Source of the DNA: Streptococcus cristatus ATCC 51100
Lineage (GTDB): Bacteria > Bacillota > Bacilli > Lactobacillales > Streptococcaceae
NCBI RefSeq assembly: GCF_000222765.1
Contig: NZ_AFUE01000001.1
Location: forward strand, 1 to 64,000
Direction: 5' to 3'
DNA length: 64,000 nt
Shown: positions 56,688 to 64,000 of the stretch, piece after piece
Position numbering within the stretch: position 1 is the stretch's first letter
Layout: every line of letters starts with the position of its first letter
Translations under genes and position numbers: made by a program
The notes under the pieces: generated by a model
The model's input: the letters and a program-made list of their open reading frames with translations, nothing else
The model's database searches: none
What the model was told of the DNA's origin: nothing

Positions 56688-57376
56688 AAATGGTCTCCTT
56701 TCTGGATATGCCTTAACAACTGTTCAGCAATTTCTTCCTTTGAGAAAGCTTCAGTGATAGTATTTGCACTAAGGAGGTAGGCGTGGTGTTGTCCGCTTGA
56801 AATCTCCGTTAAATCATTGGCTACAATTAGTTCTGCTTGATTTTTTGTTAGGCTTGCTCTAGCAGTAGCCAGTAGCTCTTCTTTAGAAACGCCAACTAAG
56901 AGCTTAAAGCCAATCAATCGAATATTGGGATTCCATTCCTTGACCTTGCCGATGATTTTAGGATTTTTCTTGAGGAAAAGTACCTGATAGTCATCAGCAG
57001 ACGAAATTTTACTTTCAGAATTACTTTTTTCCAGAAATTCTGTTAAATCTGAACTGGCAAGAACCTCCTCAAATCCTACCATATACACTGGTTTATAGTC
57101 GGAAACAGCCATTGAATGAATGAGCACATCATGAGCTGGTACCAGCTCTTCCATAGCTATCAGGAGCTGCTCCGTATCTTCGATCATCTTAATCGTTAGG
57201 TTGTCATGCGGTGCAGGTTTAACAGCTTTCGCCGTGGTTAGCAGTGTCACATAGGCACCACTTGCCAAACAATGCTCAGCTATCATTTTTCCAAGTTGAC
57301 CTGTCGAATGATTGGTGATAGAGCGAACTTGGTCGATTTTTTCACTAGTTCCGCCAGAAGTAATCAATATGTTCAT
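56684..57376 (-). CDS. coaB: Phosphopantothenate--cysteine ligase
   Basis: A 230-residue ligase joining cysteine to phosphopantothenate, the step before CoaC. The N-terminal ITSGGTSEKIDQVRSITNHS is the nucleotide-binding signature, with KPKI-like segment KKNPKIIG (about 132-139) and AVSDYKP (about 90-96). It heads the coaB-coaC-panT operon and is divergent from fhs. Confidence 0.93.
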   Translation of the reverse strand: MNILITSGGTSEKIDQVRSITNHSTGQLGKMIAEHCLASGAYVTLLTTAKAVKPAPHDNLTIKMIEDTEQLLIAMEELVPAHDVLIHSMAVSDYKPVYMVGFEEVLASSDLTEFLEKSNSESKISSADDYQVLFLKKNPKIIGKVKEWNPNIRLIGFKLLVGVSKEELLATARASLTKNQAELIVANDLTEISSGQHHAYLLSANTITEAFSKEEIAEQLLRHIQKGDHL

Positions 57377-57545
57377 AGCCTTATTCTACAAGAAAAAATG
57401 AATTTAGTAAAATAAAATTAACTTAATACTCAATTTAGCCAAACTTATTTTTTACTAGAAAAGATGTATCATGCAAAAATATTTAAAGTAATTACCGAAC
57501 ATTATGTTGCTATTGGAGTTTAAATGTGCAGTTTTGTATCATATT

Positions 57546-57554
57546 TGTTATAAT
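57546..57554 (+). promoter_or_regulatory. Extended -10 promoter of fhs
   Basis: TGT-TATAAT at 57546-57554, 28 bases before the fhs start; no clear -35. Confidence 0.5.
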
Positions 57555-57582
57555 AGTTTTATCAAATTAGAGGAGTTCCTTA

Positions 57583-59253
57583 ATGAAAACAGATATCGAA
57601 ATTGCTCAGAGTGTTGAATTACAGCCCATTGTGGATGTGGTAAAAAAGATTGGCATTGATTATGACGATTTGGAGTTGTACGGAAAGTACAAGGCCAAGC
57701 TCAGTTCTGACAAAATTCGTGAGGTAGCGAAAAATCCTGTCGGCAAGCTGATTTTGGTAACAGCAATCAATCCAACGCCAGCAGGAGAAGGTAAGTCTAC
57801 CATTACCATTGGACTAGCTGATGCGCTTAACAAGATTGGCAAGAAAACGATGATTGCCATTCGCGAACCGTCCTTGGGACCAGTGATGGGGATCAAAGGA
57901 GGAGCAGCTGGTGGCGGTCACGCGCAGGTTCTACCAATGGAAGACATTAACCTGCATTTTACTGGTGACATGCACGCCATTACGACTGCTAATAATGCCT
58001 TGTCTGCCCTCATTGACAATCATCTTCATCAGGGAAATGCTCTTGGAATCGATCAGCGTCGCATTATCTGGAAACGGGTGGTTGACCTGAATGACCGGGC
58101 TCTTCGTCATGTGACCGTTGGCTTAGGAAGTCCGGTTAATGGTATTCCACGCGAAGATGGTTTTGATATCACGGTCGCTTCTGAAATTATGGCGATTCTT
58201 TGCTTGGCAACAGATATTGAAGATTTGAAAAATCGCTTGGCAAATATTGTCATCGGCTATCGCTATGACCGCACACCAGTTTATGTTCGTGACCTTGAGG
58301 TAGAAGGGGCTCTGGCTCTGGTCTTGAAAGATGCGATTAAGCCAAATCTGGTACAGACTATTTACGGAACACCAGCCTTTGTTCACGGCGGACCGTTTGC
58401 CAATATCGCCCATGGCTGCAACTCTGTTTTGGCGACTAGCACAGCGCTGCGCTTGGCCGATTATACTGTGACGGAGGCAGGATTTGGTGCAGACCTTGGC
58501 GCTGAGAAATTCCTCAATATCAAGACTCCGAACTTACCAACTTCTCCAGATGCAGTTGTCATCGTTGCAACCTTACGCGCCCTCAAGATGAATGGTGGCG
58601 TGGCTAAGGATGCACTTACTGAAGAAAATGTTGAGGCGGTACGTGCAGGCTTTGCTAACCTTAAACGCCACGTTGAGAATATCCGTAAGTTCGGTATTCC
58701 AGCGGTCGTAGCCATCAATGAATTTGTCTCTGATACGGAAGCTGAAATTGCAACTCTTAAGGAACTCTGTGCAGAAATCGGGGTACCAGTTGAGCTTGCC
58801 AGTGTCTGGGCTGATGGCGCTGAAGGCGGTGTGGCTCTAGCTGAAACTGTTGTCAAAACTATTGACGAAAAACCAGCACACTACACTCGTCTTTATGACA
58901 ATGACTCAACAATTGAAGCGAAAATCGAGAAGATTGTTACTGAAATCTATCGCGGTTCAAAAGTAAACTTTGAGAAAAAAGCGCAGACTCAGATTCGGGA
59001 AATTGTCAAGAATGGCTGGGACAAACTGCCAATCTGCATGGCCAAAACCCAGTATAGCTTCTCAGACAATCCTGCTGCTCTGGGCGCACCAGAAAACTTT
59101 GAAATTACCATTCGTGAGTTAGTACCAAAACTTGGGGCAGGATTTATTGTGGCTCTGACAGGTGATGTCATGACCATGCCAGGTCTACCAAAACGTCCTG
59201 CAGCACTCAATATGGATGTGGCAGCAGACGGTACAGCGATTGGTCTGTTCTAA
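57583..59253 (+). CDS. fhs: Formate--tetrahydrofolate ligase
   Basis: A 556-residue ATP-dependent ligase forming 10-formyl-tetrahydrofolate for purine and formyl-methionine synthesis. The P-loop is [14 protein letters not shown] (about 65-78), followed by the family signature [14 protein letters not shown] (about 103-116). The C-terminus ends in the usual [21 protein letters not shown] precedes the ATG. It is monocistronic with its own promoter and terminator. Confidence 0.97.
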   Translation: MKTDIEIAQSVELQPIVDVVKKIGIDYDDLELYGKYKAKLSSDKIREVAKNPVGKLILVTAINPTPAGEGKSTITIGLADALNKIGKKTMIAIREPSLGPVMGIKGGAAGGGHAQVLPMEDINLHFTGDMHAITTANNALSALIDNHLHQGNALGIDQRRIIWKRVVDLNDRALRHVTVGLGSPVNGIPREDGFDITVASEIMAILCLATDIEDLKNRLANIVIGYRYDRTPVYVRDLEVEGALALVLKDAIKPNLVQTIYGTPAFVHGGPFANIAHGCNSVLATSTALRLADYTVTEAGFGADLGAEKFLNIKTPNLPTSPDAVVIVATLRALKMNGGVAKDALTEENVEAVRAGFANLKRHVENIRKFGIPAVVAINEFVSDTEAEIATLKELCAEIGVPVELASVWADGAEGGVALAETVVKTIDEKPAHYTRLYDNDSTIEAKIEKIVTEIYRGSKVNFEKKAQTQIREIVKNGWDKLPICMAKTQYSFSDNPAALGAPENFEITIRELVPKLGAGFIVALTGDVMTMPGLPKRPAALNMDVAADGTAIGLF

Positions 59254-59272
59254 TTGAATTTAAGATATAAGA

Positions 59273-59310
59273 AGAGGTTGGGCTAAACAGAGCCTGGCCT
59301 CTCTCTTTTA
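59273..59310 (+). terminator. Terminator after fhs
   Basis: AGAGG..GGGCT/AGCC..CCTCT stem with a 6-base loop and TCTCTTTT tail. Confidence 0.75.
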
Positions 59311-59386
59311 GACTTAAATTCCAGATATTTTGATATAATAAAGCCATATTCCCATCACCTATTTTTTGCTCATAGGAGGATGAACA

Positions 59387-59929
59387 TTGAAAAAAAGAAG
59401 TCTCAAACAGGAATTAATTTACCTTGCCTCAGGGGAATCAATAAGTGTTGTGTTATTTTGTATCGTGTATGTCCTGTATACGAAATCAGAGACCCGATTT
59501 GCCACATCTAGTGCAGTCCTTTATTTTCCATTGTTAATTCTTAATCTGATATTGGTTCAAGGTTCCATCTATTGGCTTAACTGTTTAAGACGAATCCAAA
59601 AGAAGAAGGCCCTGAAAGCTCAATTACTTGTACCTCTTTATAAAGGATTAAAAGTGCTAGATTTAATGATGCTGCTTGCATATATACCGATTTGGATCTG
59701 GTCTTTTAGAGTGAGTAGTAGCAGTAATATCATTATTGGAGTTTTACTTTGGTTGCTTGCCATCATTGAATTTGTTAATTATTTTTACTATCGCCTATCT
59801 TACTATACAATGGGTGGCCTAGGACTGCAAGTGATGAGGCCTCTCAAGTTATTATTGACGGGAAAAGCAGCCAAATCACAAATTTCAAAAGAAATTTCCT
59901 TATACGAAAAAAATATGGAGCATAAATAA
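59387..59929 (+). CDS. Hypothetical membrane protein
   Basis: A 180-residue protein with four hydrophobic segments (about residues 14-29, 40-60, 86-106 and 112-130), a basic N-terminus and a short cytosolic tail. Family not recognised. The start is TTG at 59387, five bases after AGGAGGA; the ATG at 59380 opens a different frame that stops early. Its stop overlaps the next ATG (TAATG), coupling it to the lipoprotein gene. Confidence 0.68.
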   Translation: MKKRSLKQELIYLASGESISVVLFCIVYVLYTKSETRFATSSAVLYFPLLILNLILVQGSIYWLNCLRRIQKKKALKAQLLVPLYKGLKVLDLMMLLAYIPIWIWSFRVSSSSNIIIGVLLWLLAIIEFVNYFYYRLSYYTMGGLGLQVMRPLKLLLTGKAAKSQISKEISLYEKNMEHK

Positions 59930-60537
59930 TGAAAAAGAAATACCTATTAATAACTCTTCTAAGCATTGCCCTTTTGACCTTGACTGGTTGTCAGTCTGTT
60001 GAAAAGTGGTTTAAAAATGCCAAGGAAGAATGGCTGGGGCTGGAGATGACGGTTCGCACCTATGATGAGAATTCCCAACTCATCGACCAGATGTCGGGCA
60101 AATCCTTATCCATCTCGCGTAACGAGGAATTTGACTCAGTTGATGCGGAAGGAAATTCCAAGGAAGATTCTTCTGTGCTCAAAATCACCTTGGGTAAGTA
60201 TGAGATTGATCATGTGGGCTCTTCCTTGATTGCAGAAGAAAAGGGGTTGAAAGATGTCTTTGCCCAATATCAAAAGACTGCAGATGTTGAGGAGAATAGC
60301 CATGCAGTTCCCGTTTTGAATCGTATGATTTCAGCCTTCAAAAACGAATTTACCGGAAAGAAAAAGGTTGTTCTGATTCGCTCTCAAAACGGGACTCCTC
60401 TAGCAGCTTATGCTGGCGACCGTGTCTCTCTCGATAAATCTGATGCTCCCAAAACCTCTGAGTTGCTGATTGACGGCAAGCGCCTCGTGATTTACCGCTG
60501 CGACTACACTATTTATGACCGTGAATTGCTGGAGTAA
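59929..60537 (+). CDS. DUF5052-type lipoprotein
   Basis: A 202-residue lipoprotein with lipobox LTGC (Cys21). The mature part resembles the DUF5052 family of streptococcal lipoproteins, with the conserved ENSQLIDQMSGKSLSISR region (about 46-63) and the C-terminal IDGKRLVIYRCDY. Function unknown. It is coupled to the upstream membrane protein by overlapping stop/start and followed after 3 bases by the AlkD-like gene. Confidence 0.8.
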   Translation: MKKKYLLITLLSIALLTLTGCQSVEKWFKNAKEEWLGLEMTVRTYDENSQLIDQMSGKSLSISRNEEFDSVDAEGNSKEDSSVLKITLGKYEIDHVGSSLIAEEKGLKDVFAQYQKTADVEENSHAVPVLNRMISAFKNEFTGKKKVVLIRSQNGTPLAAYAGDRVSLDKSDAPKTSELLIDGKRLVIYRCDYTIYDRELLE

Positions 60538-60540
60538 GCT

Positions 60541-61194
60541 ATGGATGTAGAGGAATTACTTGAAAATCTGAAAGCAGTAGCTAACCCTGATGATGCGGTA
60601 GCTATGAAAGCCTATATGAAAAACAAATTTGAGTTTCTAGGAGTCAAGACTCCAGTCAGACGGAAGATCACAAAGGCTTTTTTCAAACAGCAGACTGACT
60701 CCGTTATTGATTGGGTTTTTATAAATGAATCTTGGGACAATCCCTATCGAGAATTGCAGTATGCCGCGCTAGATTATCTGGAAATTCGCAAGAAGCTCTT
60801 GACCCTATCTGACTTGCCACGTTTGAAAAAGCTGGCCCAAACAAAATCTTGGTGGGATACCATTGACTTTTTGGACCGCTTGGTCGGATCAATCATTGCT
60901 CGATTTCCAGAAACAAAAGAGATTATTTTATCATGGAGTTGCGATAAAGATTTTTGGTTGCGGCGATTAGCCATTGATCATCAGCTATTGCGAAAAGAAG
61001 AAACAGACACGGAGCTGTTGGAGAAAATTTTAGTGAATAATCTTGGTCAAACAGAATTCTTTATTAACAAGGCCATCGGCTGGGCGCTGAGAGATTATTC
61101 CGAAACCAACCCAGACTGGGTCAGAGATTTTATTGAGCGGCATCAGGCAGAAATGGCTGCACCTAGTATTCGAGAGGGAAGTAAGTATCTGTGA
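60541..61194 (+). CDS. AlkD-like DNA alkylation repair protein
   Basis: A 217-residue all-helical HEAT-like repeat protein of the DNA alkylation repair family (PF08713). Family motifs are GVKTPVRRKITKAF, YRELQYAALDYL, SWWDTIDFLD and KAIGWALRDYS, the last with the Trp/Asp/Arg pocket residues that in AlkD help excise bulky or positively charged adducts. It starts 3 bases after the lipoprotein stop, without an obvious strong ribosome site, so coupling is probable. Confidence 0.9.
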   Translation: MDVEELLENLKAVANPDDAVAMKAYMKNKFEFLGVKTPVRRKITKAFFKQQTDSVIDWVFINESWDNPYRELQYAALDYLEIRKKLLTLSDLPRLKKLAQTKSWWDTIDFLDRLVGSIIARFPETKEIILSWSCDKDFWLRRLAIDHQLLRKEETDTELLEKILVNNLGQTEFFINKAIGWALRDYSETNPDWVRDFIERHQAEMAAPSIREGSKYL

Positions 61195-61216
61195 TGGTTT
61201 TACTAATCTTTAAGGC

Positions 61217-61245
61217 TTGACATTTTCTACGCTATAGCTTATGAT
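61217..61245 (+). promoter_or_regulatory. Promoter of small RNA candidate
   Basis: TTGACA at 61217-61222 and TATGAT at 61240-61245 with a 17-base spacer, placed just after the AlkD-like gene and with no open frame behind it. Confidence 0.75.
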
Positions 61246-61251
61246 AGATAG

Positions 61252-61393
61252 GTGCGATGAGTCGATATGCAGATTTTCTGCAAATTGAAGCATGGGAGGT
61301 CATAAACGCAGGAGCGGACCTTGATCAGTTGTGTGAACCTGCTGATCACACGAAAGTGCCCTTATCCCCAGTCTACGGATTGGGGATTTTTCT
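61252..61393 (+). ncRNA. Small RNA candidate, possibly the asd RNA motif
   Basis: A transcript of about 140 bases is bounded by the promoter above and the terminator ATCCCCA/TGGGGAT plus TTTTTCT at 61364-61393. Internal hairpins include GCAG-ATTTT-CTGC and TGATCAG..CTGATCA. It lies upstream of asd in a lactic acid bacterium, the position of the Rfam asd RNA motif, which has been seen as a discrete sRNA in streptococci. No ORF with a ribosome site. The motif name is inferred from position; a separate promoter for asd at 61866-61893 indicates an independent RNA rather than a leader. Confidence 0.6.
61364..61393 (+). terminator. Terminator of the small RNA
   Basis: ATCCCCA/TGGGGAT stem with a 10-base loop followed by TTTTTCT. 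Confidence 0.85.
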
Positions 61394-61397
61394 ATGT

Positions 61398-61846
61398 CTC
61401 TTAGAGAGGCAAAACAGTTAGTCGTAGCCGAGCTTAGAGACATTGATACTGAGACGGTTGGCATCGTGAGTGCTATTGCTCTTGACGAAACGAGACCGTA
61501 GGACGAAGTTGAGTCTTAGAGCAGTGGATACAGTTTTGTCCATGAGGACAAAAACTGTAAACTTTGCAACTACTCTTAGAGAGGCAAGGCTCTCAGTCGC
61601 GGTTGAGCTTAGAGACATAGATACTGAGACGGTTGGCGTCGTGAGTGCTATTGCTCTTGACGAAACCAGTCCGCAGGACGAAGTTAAGTCTTAGAGCAAT
61701 GGCTGCAGTTTTGTTCGTGAGAACAAAATCTGTAAACCTTGGAAGTTCTCATAGAGAGGCAAGATTGCTGGTCGAAGCTGATCTTAGAGACATTGATATT
61801 GAGGAGGTCAGCATTGTGAGAGCAGCATATTCCGACAAAATAAGGA
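61398..61846. repeat. 175-bp tandem repeat, 2.6 copies
   Basis: Copies begin with CTCTTAGAGAGGC at 61398, CTCTTAGAGAGGC at 61573 and CTCATAGAGAGGC at 61748, giving an exact 175-base period; the third copy fades near 61846. Copies 1 and 2 are highly similar with point differences. Each full unit carries a hairpin of the type ACAGTTTTGTCC/GGACAAAACTGT (61530-61558 and 61705-61733). The period is not a multiple of three and no ribosome site is present, so a protein is unlikely. It fills most of the space between the small RNA and asd. Confidence 0.85.
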
Positions 61847-61865
61847 TATAATCCTTTAGAAATAT

Positions 61866-61893
61866 TTGCATTTTTCCTTAAAAATAGTATAAT
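61866..61893 (+). promoter_or_regulatory. Promoter of asd-dapA
   Basis: TTGCAT at 61866-61871 and TATAAT at 61888-61893 with a 16-base spacer. Confidence 0.7.
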
Positions 61894-61936
61894 ACTAGAA
61901 TATACAAAATTTTTAGAAAATTCAGAGGTGGATTGT

Positions 61937-63013
61937 ATGGGATATACAGTTGCTGTAGTTGGTGCCACTGGTGCTGTTGGCGCTCAAATGATTAAAATGC
62001 TGGAAGAATCAACACTTCCAATTGACAAGATTCGTTATTTGGCTTCTGCTCGTTCAGCTGGTAAGGTTCTTCAGTTCAAGGGACAAGATGTCACTATCGA
62101 AGAAACAACAGAAACTGCCTTTGAAGGTGTAGATATCGCTCTTTTCTCAGCTGGTGGCTCTACTTCAGCAAAATATGCTCCGTATGCAGTTAAAGCTGGT
62201 GCAGTCGTAGTGGACAATACCTCATATTTCCGCCAAAATCCTGATGTGCCTCTGGTTGTTCCAGAAGTCAACGCTCATGCACTAGATCAGCATAAAGGGA
62301 TTATCGCCTGCCCTAACTGTTCAACAATCCAAATGATGGTGGCTTTAGAGCCTGTTCGTCAGCAATGGGGCTTGGAGCGTATCATTGTTTCTACATATCA
62401 GGCGGTTTCAGGTGCTGGTATGGGAGCCATTCTTGAAACGCAACGCGAGCTGCGTGAAGTGTTGAATGATGGTGTGAATCCTCGTGATTTGCATGCGGAA
62501 ATCTTGCCTTCAGGTGGTGACAAGAAACACTATCCTATCGCTTTTAACGCTCTTCCACAAATCGATGTCTTTACTGACAATGATTACACATACGAAGAGA
62601 TGAAGATGACTAAGGAAACTAAGAAAATCATGGAAGATGACAGCATTGCAGTATCTGCAACATGTGTGCGTATTCCCGTCTTGTCAGCTCACTCCGAGTC
62701 TGTTTACATCGAAACAAAAGAAGTGGCTCCGATTGAAGAAGTCAAAGCAGCCATTGCAGCTTTCCCAGGTGCCGTTCTTGAGGATGATGTAGCTCATCAA
62801 ATCTATCCTCAAGCAATTAACGCAGTTGGTTCACGTGATACTTTTGTAGGTCGTATCCGCAAAGACTTGGATGCAGAAAAAGGAATCCATATGTGGGTCG
62901 TTTCAGACAACCTTCTCAAAGGTGCTGCTTGGAATTCTGTCCAAATTGCTGAAACTCTTCATGAGCGTGGTTTGGTCCGTCCGACGGAAGAAGTTGTTTT
63001 TGAATTAAAATAA
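61937..63013 (+). CDS. asd: Aspartate-semialdehyde dehydrogenase
   Basis: A 358-residue NADP-dependent enzyme making aspartate semialdehyde, the branch point to lysine (and hence peptidoglycan), threonine and methionine. NADP motif VVGATGAVG (about 6-14), active-site Cys in ACPNCSTIQ (about Cys128), and the catalytic His in [11 protein letters not shown] are intact. ATG 61937 is chosen with AGAGG at 61924-61928; the upstream GTG at 61928 overlaps that site. dapA follows 79 bases on, after a hairpin. Confidence 0.96.
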   Translation: MGYTVAVVGATGAVGAQMIKMLEESTLPIDKIRYLASARSAGKVLQFKGQDVTIEETTETAFEGVDIALFSAGGSTSAKYAPYAVKAGAVVVDNTSYFRQNPDVPLVVPEVNAHALDQHKGIIACPNCSTIQMMVALEPVRQQWGLERIIVSTYQAVSGAGMGAILETQRELREVLNDGVNPRDLHAEILPSGGDKKHYPIAFNALPQIDVFTDNDYTYEEMKMTKETKKIMEDDSIAVSATCVRIPVLSAHSESVYIETKEVAPIEEVKAAIAAFPGAVLEDDVAHQIYPQAINAVGSRDTFVGRIRKDLDAEKGIHMWVVSDNLLKGAAWNSVQIAETLHERGLVRPTEEVVFELK

Positions 63014-63038
63014 ACTGTCTGAAAATACGTGACAGGTC

Positions 63039-63071
63039 GAGGATTGAATATCTGTCATTCAATCCTCTTTT
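63039..63071 (+). terminator. Hairpin between asd and dapA
   Basis: AGGATTGAAT/ATTCAATCCT perfect stem followed by CTTTTC. With dapA starting close behind, it may be a partial terminator or attenuator. Confidence 0.65.
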
Positions 63072-63092
63072 CATACAAAGAGAGGTTAGTCT

Positions 63093-64000
63093 ATGGCATA
63101 CGCAGATTTGAAGAATTGTAAAATCATCACAGCTTTCATTACGCCTTTTCATGAAGATGGCTCCATCAATTTTGAGGCCATTCCAGATTTGATTGAGCAC
63201 CTTTTGGCTCACCATACGGATGGGATTTTGCTAGCTGGAACGACTGCAGAGAGTCCAACCCTGACCCACGATGAAGAGTTGGAATTATTTGCGGCTGTAC
63301 AAAAGGTTGTCAAGGGGCGTGTTCCTTTGATAGCTGGTGTCGGTACCAATGAAACGCGCGACTCCATCGAATTTGTCAAAGAAGTAGATGCATTTGGTGG
63401 TTTTGCGGCTGGTTTGGCCATTGTCCCCTATTACAATAAACCGTCTCAAGAAGGCATGTATCAGCATTTTAAAGCCATTGCGGATGCTTCAAACCTGCCG
63501 ATCATTATCTACAATATACCTGGACGGGTAGTAGTTGAGATGACACCTGAGACCATGCTGAGACTGGCAGAACACCCAAATATTATTGGCGTAAAGGAAT
63601 GTACTAGTCTGGCGAATATGGCTTATTTGATTGAACATCGTCCAGAGGAGTTTCTAATTTATACGGGTGAGGATGGTGATGCCTTTCATGCTATGAATCT
63701 AGGGGCTGATGGCGTTATTTCAGTTGCTTCTCACACAAACGGTGATGAAATGTTTGAAATGCTAGATGCTATCGAGCACAATGACATCAAAAAAGCAGCT
63801 GCTATCCAACGGAAATTCATCCCTAAGGTCAATGCCCTGTTCTCTTACCCAAGCCCTGCTCCGGTCAAGGCTGTCCTCAATTACATGGGATTTGCAGCAG
63901 GTCCAACTCGCTTACCACTTGTGCCAGCTCCTGAAGAAGATGCCAAACGCATTATCAAGGTCGTGGTTGATGGCGACTATGAAGCGACGAAAGAGACTGT
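63093..64000 (+). CDS. dapA: 4-hydroxy-tetrahydrodipicolinate synthase (3' end outside window)
   Basis: The open frame runs to the window edge with 302 complete codons, so only a few C-terminal residues are missing. The enzyme condenses pyruvate with aspartate semialdehyde, the product of the preceding gene, to start the lysine branch. Seen are the GTTAESPTL motif, the Tyr in IIIYNIPGR and the Schiff-base Lys in GVKECTS (about residue 168). AGAGGTTAG precedes the ATG. Confidence 0.95.
   Translation, partial: MAYADLKNCKIITAFITPFHEDGSINFEAIPDLIEHLLAHHTDGILLAGTTAESPTLTHDEELELFAAVQKVVKGRVPLIAGVGTNETRDSIEFVKEVDAFGGFAAGLAIVPYYNKPSQEGMYQHFKAIADASNLPIIIYNIPGRVVVEMTPETMLRLAEHPNIIGVKECTSLANMAYLIEHRPEEFLIYTGEDGDAFHAMNLGADGVISVASHTNGDEMFEMLDAIEHNDIKKAAAIQRKFIPKVNALFSYPSPAPVKAVLNYMGFAAGPTRLPLVPAPEEDAKRIIKVVVDGDYEATKET

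Noticed and set aside
61394-61501. 35-codon peptide starting MSLREAKQ in the first tandem repeat unit
   Set aside because: There is no ribosome site, the ATG follows a terminator T-run, the other units lack the ATG, and the 175-base period would shift frame between copies.
61470-61851. Two longer open frames across the tandem repeats (61470-61694 and 61645-61851)
   Set aside because: They start at TTG codons without ribosome sites and reflect the same repeat read in different copies; composition is Arg/Leu-rich and unlike the real genes.

Overview
The window reads as chromosomal DNA of a streptococcus, most likely of the sanguinis/gordonii group of oral streptococci. The evidence is the gene content and order typical of that genus: KtrAB, rimM-trmD, a zinc lipoprotein plus histidine-triad protein, gyrA-srtA, prs-cysteine desulfurase-rex, relQ-nadK-rluD-pta, coaBC-panT-fhs and asd-dapA. 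A sortase and an LPNTG-anchored surface protein are both present, coding capacity is dense, and promoters are of the sigma-A type with many extended -10 boxes. A pyruvate phosphate dikinase module fits S. sanguinis-like species. The species call is inference.

Layout. Positions 1-6700 hold a HAD phosphatase, rpsP-khpA, an Imm5-like protein overlapping ktrB-ktrA, an acetyltransferase, a small PF03013-type protein and rimM-trmD. Positions 6830-13900 form a zinc and surface block: three AdcR-type boxes precede adcAII and a 1098-residue histidine-triad protein, and an LPNTG protein with a CAP/SEC10-like domain follows behind a promoter carrying a 19-bp palindrome that resembles two overlapping AdcR half-conserved sites. 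Positions 14000-20700 carry ferrochelatase, uvrC, a decayed gene, nitroreductase, pepV, a uracil-DNA glycosylase-like gene and a prolyl-tRNA editing protein. Positions 21300-25700 hold ppdK, divergent from a CcpN-like repressor and the PPDK regulatory kinase/phosphatase. Cysteine desulfurase and thiI, and the L21 leader with rplU-prp-rpmA, follow.

Positions 30100-35100 are the most accessory-looking part. An AT-rich NACHT NTPase gene, of the kind linked to phage defence, is broken by a one-base frameshift exactly at Walker B and is bracketed by a 15-bp direct repeat. Next to it lies a persulfide-detoxification operon (rhodanese, CoA-disulfide reductase-rhodanese fusion, rhodanese) with a CstR-type operator and a CstR-like regulator on the other strand, separated by a three-hairpin intergenic repeat.

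Positions 35200-64000 are mostly housekeeping: an oligopeptide-binding lipoprotein, tRNA-Arg(CCG), Nudix, ldh, gyrA, srtA, radC, rex, prs, relQ-nadK-pseudouridine synthase, pta, a mutY lacking the iron-sulfur cysteines, pgm, the pantothenate/CoA block, fhs and a small membrane protein-lipoprotein-AlkD cluster. Between the AlkD gene and asd lie about 740 bases without a convincing gene. They hold a promoter-to-terminator small RNA candidate (possibly the asd RNA motif) and a 175-bp tandem repeat present 2.6 times. dapA runs off the right edge.

No CRISPR array, insertion sequence, prophage or rRNA was seen. The strongest leads for follow-up are the frameshifted NACHT gene and its flanking repeat, the small RNA and tandem repeat upstream of asd, and the AdcR-like palindrome in front of the LPNTG protein.
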